Source of the DNA: Hyphomicrobiales bacterium
Lineage (GTDB): Bacteria > Pseudomonadota > Alphaproteobacteria > Rhizobiales > Rhizobiaceae
Assembly: GCA_900473175.1 (NCBI GenBank)
Contig: UCKM01000014.1
Span: 62,001-126,000, forward strand
Direction: 5' to 3'
Length of the DNA stretch: 64,000 nt
The notes beneath the pieces are model-generated. The model had not been told where the DNA came from, searched no databases, and was given only the letters and a program-made list of their open reading frames with translations. Shown piece by piece: positions 36,517 through 45,546 of the stretch. Both the position numbers and the translations under genes were made by a program. Every line of letters begins with the position of its first letter. Positions within the stretch are counted from its first letter, which is position 1.

Positions 36517-37344
36517 ATGGAACAGCGTGTTACGCCGGCGACTGGCCTGTCCGGCTCACAAAGCGTCGACAGGGCACTCAGTCTTTTGAGCCTCGTCAGC
36601 TATTTCGGCGACGAGGGTGGAGCGCTCAGTGAAATCGTCACTGAAAGCCGGCTGAACAAACCGACGGTTCGCCGTCTCCTGCTGGCGCTCATTCGCTCCG
36701 GGCTGCTCGAACAGGATGCGTTGACGCGCCGCTACTATCTCGGTCAGGAAGCCTATGTGCTCGGAACCCTCGCCACACGTCGGTATGGGCTGCTGCAGAT
36801 TTCCCGTGACAGCCTCAGTTTCCTGTCCGAAAAAACCCAGGACACCAGTTTCCTTTCCATCCAGCGCGATCATCATGCGGTCTGCCTCCACCGTGAGGAG
36901 GGCACCTATCCGATCCGAACCCACGCGCTTCAGGCGGGCTATCGCCACCCGCTTGGCGTCGGCGCGGGGTCGCTTGCGATCCTTGCGGCGATGGAGGATG
37001 ACGAGATCGATGTCATTCTTGCGGCCAATGAGGCAGAACTTCTGGCTGACTATCCGAACCTTGCACCGCCGCAGATTCGTGACGACATCGCCGTTGCGCG
37101 AGCGAGCGGCTTTTCGCTCAATCCGGGACGCATCCTTGCCAATTCCTGGGGCATCGGCCTTGCCATCCGTTATCCGAATGGGCGTCCTGCCGGTGCACTC
37201 AGCATCGCCGCAATCGACAGCCGCATGCAGCCGGCGCGGCAAGTGGAACTTGCGGCTTTGATGCGCGCGGAAGTAAAGAAGATCGAGGCGCGGCTGGCGC
37301 ACTTGCAGCCGCATGCACATGCAAAGAGGACCAAGACCCGGTAA
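36517..37344 (+). CDS. IclR-family transcriptional regulator
   Basis: The 275-residue regulator has the N-terminal IclR winged helix (SQSVDRALSLLSLVSYFGDE and LNKPTVRRLLLALIRSGLLEQD) and a GAF-like effector domain (HPLGVGAGSLAILAAM, NSWGIGLAIRYPNGRPAGALSIA). I use the second in-frame Met, which has AAAGG nine bases ahead; the first, at 36493, has no ribosome site and lies inside a palindrome. The acyl-CoA synthetase gene follows 32 bases on, so aromatic or carboxylic acid metabolism is a likely target. Confidence 0.92.
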   Translation: MEQRVTPATGLSGSQSVDRALSLLSLVSYFGDEGGALSEIVTESRLNKPTVRRLLLALIRSGLLEQDALTRRYYLGQEAYVLGTLATRRYGLLQISRDSLSFLSEKTQDTSFLSIQRDHHAVCLHREEGTYPIRTHALQAGYRHPLGVGAGSLAILAAMEDDEIDVILAANEAELLADYPNLAPPQIRDDIAVARASGFSLNPGRILANSWGIGLAIRYPNGRPAGALSIAAIDSRMQPARQVELAALMRAEVKKIEARLAHLQPHAHAKRTKTR

Positions 37345-37376
37345 CTATCAACGCGGCGCGACAAAAGGGGGAAGGC

Positions 37377-38966
37377 ATGGAACGCATGTCCAGACGGGTT
37401 ATGAATCTTGGCGGCTTTCTCACGCAGACCGCGGGGCGCTTTGCTGATGAAACCGGCCTCGTATGGCGCGACCAATCATGGAGCTGGGGCGAGATGGAGC
37501 GCAGGGTCAATGCCATGGCGGCGGCGCTTGCGACCGAATTCGGCGTGGTCAAGGGCGACCGGATTCTCGTGCAGTCGCAAAATTGCAACCAGATGCTGGA
37601 GTCGATGTTCGTCTGCTTTCGGCTGGGTGCCGTGTGGGTGCCGACCAATTTCCGCCAGACGCCGGCCGAAGTCGCCTATCTGGCCAAGGCAAGCGGCGCG
37701 AAGGGCATGATCTGTGGTCATCTTTTCCCCGAGCATGCCGCCGCCTGCCGCGAGGCAAGCGCTGATCTGTCATTCGTCATCGCCATCGGCGATGCGGAAT
37801 TCGGCGAAGACTACGATGCGATCGTCCGACGCTTCGACGGTGAAGCGGCTCCGGCAGCGCCGGTCGACCATGACGATCCGTGCTGGTTCTTTTTCACCTC
37901 AGGAACGACGGGGCGACCGAAGGCGGCGGTGCTTACCCATGGCCAGATGGCGTTCGTCGTCACCAATCACCTCTGCGATCTGATGCCGGGCACAACCCAC
38001 GACGACGCTTCGCTTGTGGTCGCACCCCTGTCGCACGGTGCGGGCATCCACCAATTGACCCAGGTGGCGCGCGGTGCAAAGACAATCCTGCTGCCGACTG
38101 AGAAACTTGACGTTGCCGAAGCGTGGCGGCTCGTCGAGAAACGGCGCGTGAGCAACATGTTCACCGTGCCGACGATCCTCAAGCTCCTGTGCGAACATCC
38201 GTCCGTCCATGAGAGGGACTGTTCTTCGCTGCGTTACGTCATCTACGCCGGCGCCCCTATGTACCGGACGGACCAGGTAAACGCCCTGAAAGTGTTGGGG
38301 CCGGTCATCGTGCAGTATTTCGGCCTCGGCGAGGTCACCGGTAACATCACAGTGCTGCCGCCATCCGAACATCATCTCGACGACAGCGCAGATGCACGTC
38401 CCGGAACCTGCGGCTATGCGCGCACCGGCATGCAGATCTCCATTCAGGACGATAATGGCAATGAACTTTCGCCCGGGATGACTGGCGAGATCTGTGTCAT
38501 TGGCCCCGCGGTCTTTGCCGGCTATTACGACAACGCGGAGGCGAATGCCAAAGCCTTCCGCAACGGCTGGTTCCGCACCGGCGATCTCGGCACCGTGGAT
38601 GCGGCCGGGTATTTGTTCATCACCGGCCGCGCGTCGGACATGTATATTTCCGGCGGCTCCAACATCTATCCGCGTGAAATCGAAGAAAAAATCCTGACGC
38701 ATCCGGACATCAGCGAAGTGGCGGTACTCGGGATTCCGGACCCCGTCTGGGGTGAGGTGGGACTTGCGGTCTGCGTCCCTCGTGCGGGAAGCACGCCAGA
38801 CGGCGACGAAATCCGGGCATGGATCGACGGGACGCTTGCCCGCTACAAATTGCCGAAACGCTTTGTCTTTTGGCCGGAAATGCCGAAATCCGCCTATGGC
38901 AAAATCGCCAAGAAACTGATCCGCGAAGAACTGATCAGGCGCAACGAACTGGACAATCCGGGCTGA
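37377..38966 (+). CDS. AMP-forming acyl-CoA synthetase
   Basis: The 529-residue enzyme belongs to the ANL superfamily. The P-loop is FFFTSGTTGRPKAAVLTHGQ at about residue 170. It also has YFGLGEVTGNI, the hinge block GWFRTGDLGTVDAAGYLFITGR, and a C-terminal Lys in PKSAYGKIAKKLIR. It activates a carboxylate to acyl-CoA through an acyl-AMP. GGGGGAAGG precedes the start. It is controlled presumably by the IclR gene just upstream. Acid specificity (fatty, aromatic or dicarboxylic) cannot be read. Confidence 0.93.
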   Translation: MERMSRRVMNLGGFLTQTAGRFADETGLVWRDQSWSWGEMERRVNAMAAALATEFGVVKGDRILVQSQNCNQMLESMFVCFRLGAVWVPTNFRQTPAEVAYLAKASGAKGMICGHLFPEHAAACREASADLSFVIAIGDAEFGEDYDAIVRRFDGEAAPAAPVDHDDPCWFFFTSGTTGRPKAAVLTHGQMAFVVTNHLCDLMPGTTHDDASLVVAPLSHGAGIHQLTQVARGAKTILLPTEKLDVAEAWRLVEKRRVSNMFTVPTILKLLCEHPSVHERDCSSLRYVIYAGAPMYRTDQVNALKVLGPVIVQYFGLGEVTGNITVLPPSEHHLDDSADARPGTCGYARTGMQISIQDDNGNELSPGMTGEICVIGPAVFAGYYDNAEANAKAFRNGWFRTGDLGTVDAAGYLFITGRASDMYISGGSNIYPREIEEKILTHPDISEVAVLGIPDPVWGEVGLAVCVPRAGSTPDGDEIRAWIDGTLARYKLPKRFVFWPEMPKSAYGKIAKKLIREELIRRNELDNPG

Positions 38967-38986
38967 CAGCGAGGTCTCATACGATT

Positions 38987-39005
38987 GAAGCGCTAACTGC
39001 GCTTC
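38987..39005. terminator. Hairpin between convergent genes
   Basis: GAAGCGC and GCGCTTC form a 7-base stem with a 5-base loop between the convergent synthetase and methyltransferase genes, overlapping the latter's stop. There is no long T run, so termination strength is uncertain. Confidence 0.45.
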
Positions 39006-39820
39006 TGTCCGGTCACGACGTTCATGACAATCTTGCTGACGATGTTGCCGTTAGTCGCAGATGCGGTCACTTCCGCTTCGAATTCTGCTCGGATGCGGCG
39101 GAGCGCTCCAGCCGGAACATTCGTCAGTTCAAACCAGGCGGGATGTGCGATGCTTTTGTCCCAGACTGCCAAAGCGTCCTCAAGTTGCATCGGGTGCTCC
39201 TGCATCAGTTCAGGACTAATATCCAAGACGTCAAATCCTGAACTTTCGAGCAGATTGCGGCATTTGTCGATCGTATTGGCGACTTGAGCATAGGGAAGGT
39301 TAATACCATGGTTCGACGCGATCGCAGCGATGATCGTGTTGATGCCGAAGGGCTCGCCCGGCGCATCAAAACTGACAATGCCCTGTGGTCTCAACCAGAG
39401 ATTCCAGGTCTTCAGGGCTTTCAACGGGTCCGCGAGCAGGACAAAGGCCGAGGAGCAGAGGATTCGGTCAAACGACGCATCTTCAAATTCGGTGGCCTCG
39501 ATGTCACCTTGTATGAACTGGATGTTCGTCAGGCTGTCCATGCCAGCCTTGAAATGGGCTTGGGTGAGCATCTCCGAAGAAAGGTCGATGGCAATGACCG
39601 ACCCTTCATTACCGATCGTCTTGGCCGCCTGCAGGGCAAGTCGCCCTGTACCGGTTCCAATATCTAGGACAGAAAGCCCTTGCTGCAGGTTTGCATGCTT
39701 AAGAATGACGAATGCAAGCTTGGGGAACAGGGCGTCCTGATCATAGGTCTCGCTGCGGCGATCGAAATAGTCGGCGGTAAGACCTTTGAAATCGGGGCTA
39801 TCCTCGGTCTCGTTACGCAT
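38993..39820 (-). CDS. SAM-dependent methyltransferase (class I)
   Basis: The 275-residue protein shows motif I VLDIGTGTGRLALQAAKTIG, the acidic loop VIAIDLSSEML, and the motif FIQGDIEATEFEDASFDRILC. These are typical of UbiE/COQ5-like class I methyltransferases. The Met chosen has only a weak ribosome site; a longer frame reaches 39871. It stands alone, next to a gene-poor stretch, and reads slightly less GC-rich than its neighbours. The substrate is unknown. Confidence 0.8.
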   Translation of the reverse strand: MRNETEDSPDFKGLTADYFDRRSETYDQDALFPKLAFVILKHANLQQGLSVLDIGTGTGRLALQAAKTIGNEGSVIAIDLSSEMLTQAHFKAGMDSLTNIQFIQGDIEATEFEDASFDRILCSSAFVLLADPLKALKTWNLWLRPQGIVSFDAPGEPFGINTIIAAIASNHGINLPYAQVANTIDKCRNLLESSGFDVLDISPELMQEHPMQLEDALAVWDKSIAHPAWFELTNVPAGALRRIRAEFEAEVTASATNGNIVSKIVMNVVTGQKRS

Positions 39821-40351
39821 CGGCCACGGTCCGCAAGGCGGTTGACACAGTGACCGGGATTGCATTGCCATTTCGCTCGTGGCAGTGCCAGGGTGTTCTC
39901 TTGGCTTTCAGTCGAACGCATGACGCATTTGACAAGGTTTCGTTCGCCTTTCTCCTGCGCAGCATAACTGATTTCGGTAAACAGACCATACATCTTAACG
40001 CCCGCCGGCGCCGGCGGTTCCAGCAGTCGGCTAAAGACTTCGACCGTTCAACCGGGTTGTTTTGCCAAGGGGAAATGCGCGGCAGGCAAGGAAGAAGCGC
40101 TCGCGTGCTTCGCCCTCTCGATCCGGCGAAGCAAATTCAGCAAGTTTCGCCAAATTGGCCTCCAACTGAGCGCAGCAACTCCTCCAATATAGCAGGCGAT
40201 GGCCGCAGTGTGACTCGGCGTAGCGAGGGCGCGAGAGGAGGTTGCTCGCGCGATCAACCTGTCGGCGATAATTGAGCCAGTTCTGCTTGCATCATGTCGG
40301 GTTTCAAGGCTAGGACAGGGGATCGAAATAACGCCCTTCTCAGGTAACATC
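39821..40351. other. Gene-poor stretch of about 530 bases
   Basis: Short frames exist on both strands, but none shows a known family, a ribosome site or a sensible protein composition. A perfect 16-base palindrome, CCGCCGGCGCCGGCGG, is at 40003-40018. The stretch may hold decayed coding sequence or the promoters of the flanking divergent genes. Confidence 0.4.
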
Positions 40352-41359
40352 TTGCCCAGCGCCTCAAGGCTCGACATCGCGTCGTACATATTGTCGTTCA
40401 TCGCGCTCGCCGCTGTGCTTGAGCTCGGTTTGCTTTCGGCCCTCCTCGCAGGCCTCCTGGTGTATAATGTCGTACACCTTGCCGCGCCTTCGCTTGGCAA
40501 ACTCGGCGTCGACGGCCGGATCGCCAAGACCGTCGCGCTGGCTCTCTTTGCGCTGGTCTTCATCCTGTTGATCGTGGCCGCGGTCGTAAGCGGCCTGGCT
40601 CTCCTGACCGACGGATCGGAAGGCATTGCCTCGCTACTCAAAAAGATGGCCGAGATCATTGATACGACGCAGGTTCACCTGCCGGGCTGGGCCCGCGATT
40701 ATTTTCCGTCCAACCTCGAAGAACTCGAATCGCTGGCCGCCAGGTGGTTGCGGGAACATGCCGGCCAGCTGCAGCTCGTCGGCCGCGACTTTGGTATTCT
40801 CCTGGTCCGGATTGTCATTGGAATGATCATCGGCGGGATGATCGCCTTGAGTTCCGTCGCCCCGTCGCGAAAGCCGGGCCCTCTGGCGACGGCTCTGGCA
40901 CAGCGCATCGACCGCTTCAGCGATGCCTTTCGCAACATTGTTTTCTCGCAACTGCGAATCTCGGCACTGAACACGGTCTTTACCGGGATTTATCTCGTCG
41001 TCGTTCTGCCCTTCTTCGGCGTTGATCTGCCCCTCGTCAAAACCCTGATTGCCGTGACGTTCGTTGCAGGCCTTCTTCCGGTCATCGGCAATCTGATCTC
41101 CAACACGATCATCGTCATCGTTGCCCTGAGCGTCTCGCTGACGGCAGCAATCGGATCGCTCGCCTTCCTTATCATCATTCACAAGCTAGAATATTTCCTC
41201 AATGCCAAGATCATCGGCTCACGCATCAAATCAGGGGCCTGGGAGCTTCTGCTGGCGATGATCGTGCTTGAGGCATGGTACGGGATCGCCGGTCTTGTCG
41301 CAGCCCCGATCTACTACGCCTATCTCAAGGACGAGCTGAAACAAAAGGGCCTGATCTGA
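40352..41359 (+). CDS. AI-2E family transporter-like membrane protein
   Basis: The 335-residue membrane protein has the layout of the AI-2 exporter (TqsA/PerM/YdiK) family: paired N-terminal helices, a mid-protein amphipathic loop (about 90-145), and C-terminal helices. The family-like stretch LPVIGNLISNTIIVIVALS is followed by LEYFLNAKIIGSRIKSGAWELL. The start is a TTG with AGGT eight bases ahead; no ATG fits. Members export varied small molecules, and AI-2 transport should not be assumed. Confidence 0.82.
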   Translation: MPSASRLDIASYILSFIALAAVLELGLLSALLAGLLVYNVVHLAAPSLGKLGVDGRIAKTVALALFALVFILLIVAAVVSGLALLTDGSEGIASLLKKMAEIIDTTQVHLPGWARDYFPSNLEELESLAARWLREHAGQLQLVGRDFGILLVRIVIGMIIGGMIALSSVAPSRKPGPLATALAQRIDRFSDAFRNIVFSQLRISALNTVFTGIYLVVVLPFFGVDLPLVKTLIAVTFVAGLLPVIGNLISNTIIVIVALSVSLTAAIGSLAFLIIIHKLEYFLNAKIIGSRIKSGAWELLLAMIVLEAWYGIAGLVAAPIYYAYLKDELKQKGLI

Positions 41360-41549
41360 TCTGCCCGGTTAGCGTAGAAACGCCGCGCCTTCCCCAACAC
41401 CGACGTAGAGATGTGCCACCTTCGCCTAATTTGGTATTGCGGTTGCGGCGCAAATCTGAGATCGTTTGGGCAGCCCTGAATAGCAAACAAAAAAGAATGG
41501 GGTAACAAGGAGGAAACATAGTTCGCAATTCTCGTTGAGGAGTTCAACT

Positions 41550-41669
41550 ATGGTTTCACATTCCAGACATGCCGACATCCTTTCCTGGACCGCGGGTGGC
41601 TATCCGCAGGTTACGGCGATGCGCTTTGGTGCAGGGCGGACTGAGGGGGGAGGTCGCGATGAACGATAA
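41550..41669 (+). CDS. Small ORF (39 residues) coupled to the DUF982 gene
   Basis: An ATG with an excellent GAGGAG site seven bases upstream opens a 39-codon frame (MVSHSRHADILSWTAGGYPQ... ending GGGRDER). Its stop overlaps the DUF982 start by 11 bases, the arrangement of a translationally coupled leader. No family is recognised. It may be a leader peptide or a small protein. Confidence 0.45.
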   Translation: MVSHSRHADILSWTAGGYPQVTAMRFGAGRTEGGGRDER

Positions 41670-41916
41670 GACATTTTCATCACCGGTACGGATAAGCCTT
41701 GGCGCCATGGGGCTGCGATTGGTCGCTTCCGCATGGGAAGCGCTGGAGTGCTTGCGAAACCAGTGGCCGCAACAGGACGGACTGGAATATAAACGCGCCG
41801 TTCGCATCAATCGCGACGCGCTTGAGGGGTGGATGCCACCCGCCAAGGCGCGGCAGGCTTTTGTCAAGGCAGCTCAGCGCGCAGGTGTCTTCATCGACGA
41901 TCGGTCGAACAAGTAA
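41659..41916 (+). CDS. DUF982-domain protein
   Basis: This 85-residue protein has the DUF982 pattern: an opening strand (SSPVRISLGAMGLRLVASAWEAL), a Trp-Pro in LRNQWP, then YKRAVRINRDALEGWMPPAKARQAFVKAAQRAGV in outline. Such proteins are small, occur mostly in Rhizobiales, and have no known function. A GGGAGG site five bases before the Met fixes the start; a longer frame upstream lacks one. Confidence 0.8.
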   Translation: MNDKTFSSPVRISLGAMGLRLVASAWEALECLRNQWPQQDGLEYKRAVRINRDALEGWMPPAKARQAFVKAAQRAGVFIDDRSNK

Positions 41917-42231
41917 GCCTGAACGCAGCAGCCACTGACAGACCAGCGCTGCGACATACCTTAAGCGCGGCAATGAGGCCGCGCCGCAGCATGTGTGTGA
42001 CGCTCGGCGTCCTTGTCCCAAAGCCATCCCGGCCTTCGACGGTACAAATTCCCGTTCAACGTAACCGGCATTCTCTGTGTGCAGTGCAGCGACGAATCAT
42101 ACTTGATTTGTTTAGTAGAATGCGCATTACTCAACAACATTACTCAACATGATGGGAGAGATCATGCGGGTAACACGGGAACAACCACTTTTTGGGCGGC
42201 GCGACGTCGCTTAGGTATCTGGGAGGAAAGC
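41917..42231. other. Upstream region of the polyol-like operon
   Basis: The 315 bases before the binding-protein gene hold no convincing gene. Two 12-base copies of CATTACTCAACA lie at 42125-42136 and 42138-42149, a 13-base period. They could be binding sites for a regulator of the operon. A weak TTGATT sits at 42103. The operon's own ribosome site, GGGAGGAAAG, is just before 42232. Confidence 0.5.
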
Positions 42232-43557
42232 ATGCAGACGATAAAGCAAGCCCTGCTCGGGGCGACCTCGGCGCTGGTATTGTTCATGGCGCCAAGCCTG
42301 GCGAAGGCAGACGAACTGACATTGTGCTGGGCGGCCTGGGATCCGGCCAACGCCCTGGTTGAACTGTCCAAGGATTTTACTGCCAAGAGCGGTACTCAAA
42401 TGAAGTTCGAGTTCGTGCCATGGCCCAATTTTGCTGACCGTATTCTCAATGAACTCAATTCAGGCGGAAAACTTTGCGATCTTCTGATCGGCGACAGCCA
42501 GTGGATCGGCGGCTCCGCTGAAAATGGCTATTATGTGAAGCTCAATGATTTCTTCGACAAGGAAGGGATCAAGATGAGCGATTTCGCCGACGCAGCGGTC
42601 AACGCCTATTCGACCTGGCCGAAAGGCACGCCGAACTATTGGGCGCTGCCTGCCATGGGCGACGCCAATGCCTGGTTCTACCGCAAGGACTGGTTTGCCA
42701 AGCCCGAGATACAGGCTGAATTCAAGCAGAAGCACGGACGCGATCTTGCTCCTCCAAAGACCTGGGATGAGTTGAAGGAGGTCGCCGAATTCTTCAACGG
42801 TCGTGAGATCGATGGAAAGAAGGTCTATGGCGCCGCGATCTTCACCGAGCGCGCATCCGAAGGCATCACAATGGGCGCATCATCGGCGCTCTATTCCTAC
42901 GGTTTCAAGTATGAAAACACCCCCGGCAAATACGACATGGAGGGCGCCGTCAATTCGCCCGACGCTGTTGCCGGCCTTGAAGCATACAAGGAACTCTACA
43001 AATGCTGCACACCGCCCGGCTATACCGACGCCTATATGAGCGAAAGCCTCGATGCCTTCAAATCGGGCCAGGTTGCCATGGCGATGAACTGGTTCGCCTT
43101 CTTCCCGGGTCTCTACAAGGATGAAAAGGTGGGCGGTGACAAGATCGGATTCTTCGTCAATCCGAAGGAAAAAGTCGCCGCATCGACCCTCGGCGGACAG
43201 GGAATATCGGTCGTCTCCAACACGGATAACATGAAAGGCGCGCTGGCCTACATCAAATGGTTCGCCCAGCCGGATGTTCAAAAGAAGTGGTGGTCGCTTG
43301 GCGGCTATTCCGTGCACAAGGCGGTTCTGACCGACCCGTCCTTCCCGGAAAGTCAGCCTTTTGCCGCCGACTTCCTGGTGGCGATGAATCAGGTTCAGGA
43401 TTTCTGGCAGGAGCCATCCTATGCCATCCTGCTGCAAGCGATGCAGAAACGCCTCCACGATTATGTCGTCGCTGACAAGGGCACAGCCAAAGAAGCGCTC
43501 GACGGTCTGGTCAAGGATTGGACCGAAGTCTTCAAGGACGATGGGAAGCTCAACTAG
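42232..43557 (+). CDS. ABC importer binding protein (carbohydrate/polyol, family 1)
   Basis: The 441-residue receptor has a Sec signal (about 1-26, LFMAPSLAKA) and mature start DELTLCWAAWDPANALVELS. It is of the family 1 sugar-receptor type with many Trp and Phe residues (WPNFADRILN, MNWFAFFPG, VQKKWWSLGG). GGGAGG lies at proper spacing; a longer frame upstream is unsupported. It opens the cluster of two permeases, two ATPases and dihydroxyacetone-type kinases. From memory the set resembles rhizobial glycerol/polyol importers, so a small polyol or ketose is a fair guess. Confidence 0.9.
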   Translation: MQTIKQALLGATSALVLFMAPSLAKADELTLCWAAWDPANALVELSKDFTAKSGTQMKFEFVPWPNFADRILNELNSGGKLCDLLIGDSQWIGGSAENGYYVKLNDFFDKEGIKMSDFADAAVNAYSTWPKGTPNYWALPAMGDANAWFYRKDWFAKPEIQAEFKQKHGRDLAPPKTWDELKEVAEFFNGREIDGKKVYGAAIFTERASEGITMGASSALYSYGFKYENTPGKYDMEGAVNSPDAVAGLEAYKELYKCCTPPGYTDAYMSESLDAFKSGQVAMAMNWFAFFPGLYKDEKVGGDKIGFFVNPKEKVAASTLGGQGISVVSNTDNMKGALAYIKWFAQPDVQKKWWSLGGYSVHKAVLTDPSFPESQPFAADFLVAMNQVQDFWQEPSYAILLQAMQKRLHDYVVADKGTAKEALDGLVKDWTEVFKDDGKLN

Positions 43558-43573
43558 TTCGTCCTGAAATGAC

Positions 43574-43602
43574 TGCCCGGATAGGGTACTATACCGGGCA
43601 GC
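43574..43602 (+). other. Stem-loop between binding-protein and permease genes
   Basis: CTGCCCGG and CCGGGCAG pair across a 13-base loop in the 46-base gap. The stem ends one base before the permease ATG at 43604. It may slow permease translation or mark an mRNA processing point, as seen in two other ABC operons here. Confidence 0.55.
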
Positions 43603-43603
43603 C

Positions 43604-44596
43604 ATGCCAAAGTTCCGCAAAGAAACTCAGGTGACGTCTGTGACCGATACAAGTTCCTCCATTCTGGGGAAGGCCGCTCAGGCGACTCCGGCACCCCTCG
43701 CTTCGCGAATTCGCGGCATATCCGATCGGACCATGGCATGGCTGTTCATCACGCCTGCAATCGTCCTTTTGCTCGCAATCAATATTTTTCCGCTGATCTG
43801 GGCGGTCTATCTCTCGTTCACCAATTATCGGGCAAACCGCCCGAACGCTCCGCTCGAAAACGTCGGGCTCAGCAATTATAGCCGCGTCCTGAGCGACCCG
43901 AATATCTGGCAGGCGATGCAGACGACGGCGCATTTCGTCTTCTGGACGATTTTTCTGCAAACACTGATCGGGTTTTCGCTCGCCTATCTGATCGACCGGA
44001 AGTTCCGCGGCCATGCATTCTGGACAACCGTCATCCTCGTTCCGATGATGCTGTCACCCGCCGTCGTCGGCAATTTCTGGCGTTTTCTCTACCAACCGCA
44101 GATCGGCCTTTTCAACTATATCGTCTCCTTCCTCACCGGTATTCCGCCGTCCTCATTCGAGATGCTGGGTTCGGTCCAGCTTTCGCCATGGGCCATCATC
44201 ATCGTCGATACCTGGATGTGGACGCCCTATGTCATGCTGATCTGCCTGGCCGGTCTGCGGTCGATCCCCGACTATATCTATGAGGCTGCCGAAGTGGATC
44301 GCGCATCGCTGTGGCGCCAGTTCTGGTCGATTACCCTGCCCATGGCACTTCCCTTCATAATGCTGGCAGTGCTCTTCCGTGGCATCGAAAACTTCAAGAT
44401 GTTCGACATGGTAACGCTTCTGACCGGCGGCGGTCCGGGATCAACGACCGAAGTCGCCTCTATCACGCTGAAGCGGGAAGCGTTTGAAAGCTGGCGCACG
44501 GGACGGGCATCCGCCTTCGCCATCATTCTGTTCGTTGCGGTGTTTGGCCTTGCCAACATCTATGTGAAAGCACTCAACAAGGTGAAGCAGCGATGA
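43604..44596 (+). CDS. ABC permease (MalF type) of the polyol-like importer
   Basis: The 330-residue permease has six membrane segments after a cytoplasmic arm of about 45 residues. The ATPase-contact loop is YIYEAAEVDRASLWRQFWSITLP. The ATG at 43604 follows a hairpin without a good ribosome site; a GTG at 43631 is a possible alternative start. It pairs with the next gene, with which it overlaps by four bases. Confidence 0.9.
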   Translation: MPKFRKETQVTSVTDTSSSILGKAAQATPAPLASRIRGISDRTMAWLFITPAIVLLLAINIFPLIWAVYLSFTNYRANRPNAPLENVGLSNYSRVLSDPNIWQAMQTTAHFVFWTIFLQTLIGFSLAYLIDRKFRGHAFWTTVILVPMMLSPAVVGNFWRFLYQPQIGLFNYIVSFLTGIPPSSFEMLGSVQLSPWAIIIVDTWMWTPYVMLICLAGLRSIPDYIYEAAEVDRASLWRQFWSITLPMALPFIMLAVLFRGIENFKMFDMVTLLTGGGPGSTTEVASITLKREAFESWRTGRASAFAIILFVAVFGLANIYVKALNKVKQR

Positions 44597-45546
44597 GTTC
44601 TGTCAATTCTGCCCATTCCGTCGTTGAGCCGGGCGCCATGTCGAAACGCATCGCGGCAAGCATCGTCATCGCCTATGCGGTGATCACGATGATCCCGCTG
44701 GTCTGGATCTTCATGACAAGCTTCAAGTCGCCGCCCGATTCGATCAGCTACCCGCCGAAGATCATGTTTCAGCCGACGCTTGAAGGCTATTGCAACCTGT
44801 TTACGACGCGCACCCGCCAAACGTCCGAATACATAGCCTCGCTCGGTACTCCGACAAGCACTTGCGATGAAACCACACGTAGCCGCAATATGGTGATTGC
44901 AGGTCCGTCGAATTATTGGCCGCGTTTCAAGAATTCGCTGTTGATCGCGTTCGGCTCGACCTTTCTTGCCGTGTCGCTCGGAACGCTCGCGGCCTACGGG
45001 TTCTCGCGCTTCAGGGTGCCGCTCGCCGACGACCTTCTGTTTTTCATTCTGTCGACGCGCATGATGCCGCCTATCGCCGTCGCGATCCCCATCTATCTGA
45101 TGTATCGCCAGCTTGGCCTGTCAGACACGGCGCTCGGGATGATCCTCCTCTATACGGCCGTCAATGTTTCACTCGCAGTCTGGCTCCTCAAGGGTTTCAT
45201 CGACGAGATACCGCGCGAGTATGAAGAGGCGGCCATGATCGACGGCTATACGCGCATGCAGGCATTCTTCAAGGTTGTCCTGCCGCAGGCGACCACAGGC
45301 ATCGCCGCGACCGCAATCTTCTGCCTGATCTTTGCGTGGAACGAATATGCCTTTGCCGTATTGCTGACCTCGGGCGAAGCCCAGACGGCGCCACCTTTCA
45401 TTCCAACAATCATCGGCGAGGGCGGTCAGGATTGGCCCGCCGTTGCAGCCGCAACCACGATCTTCCTCGTTCCCATACTGGTTTTCACGATCCTTCTGCG
45501 CAAGCAGCTGCTGCGTGGCATCACCTTTGGAGCTGTACGGAAATGA
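44593..45546 (+). CDS. ABC permease (MalG type) with a large periplasmic loop
   Basis: The 317-residue permease carries the loop EYEEAAMIDGYTRMQAFFKVVLP for ATPase contact. A long first periplasmic loop (about residues 50-110) holds two cysteines, Cys67 and Cys91, that could bond. Its stop overlaps the ATG of the following small membrane protein (ATGA). Confidence 0.9.
   Translation: MSSVNSAHSVVEPGAMSKRIAASIVIAYAVITMIPLVWIFMTSFKSPPDSISYPPKIMFQPTLEGYCNLFTTRTRQTSEYIASLGTPTSTCDETTRSRNMVIAGPSNYWPRFKNSLLIAFGSTFLAVSLGTLAAYGFSRFRVPLADDLLFFILSTRMMPPIAVAIPIYLMYRQLGLSDTALGMILLYTAVNVSLAVWLLKGFIDEIPREYEEAAMIDGYTRMQAFFKVVLPQATTGIAATAIFCLIFAWNEYAFAVLLTSGEAQTAPPFIPTIIGEGGQDWPAVAAATTIFLVPILVFTILLRKQLLRGITFGAVRK

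Noticed and set aside
39850-40275. A 141-codon plus-strand frame in the gene-poor stretch
   Set aside because: Residue composition is unlike a folded protein, and there is no ribosome site or family resemblance.
42013-42231. A 73-residue N-terminal extension of the polyol-type receptor
   Set aside because: It would mask the signal peptide, and the GGGAGG site supports the later ATG.
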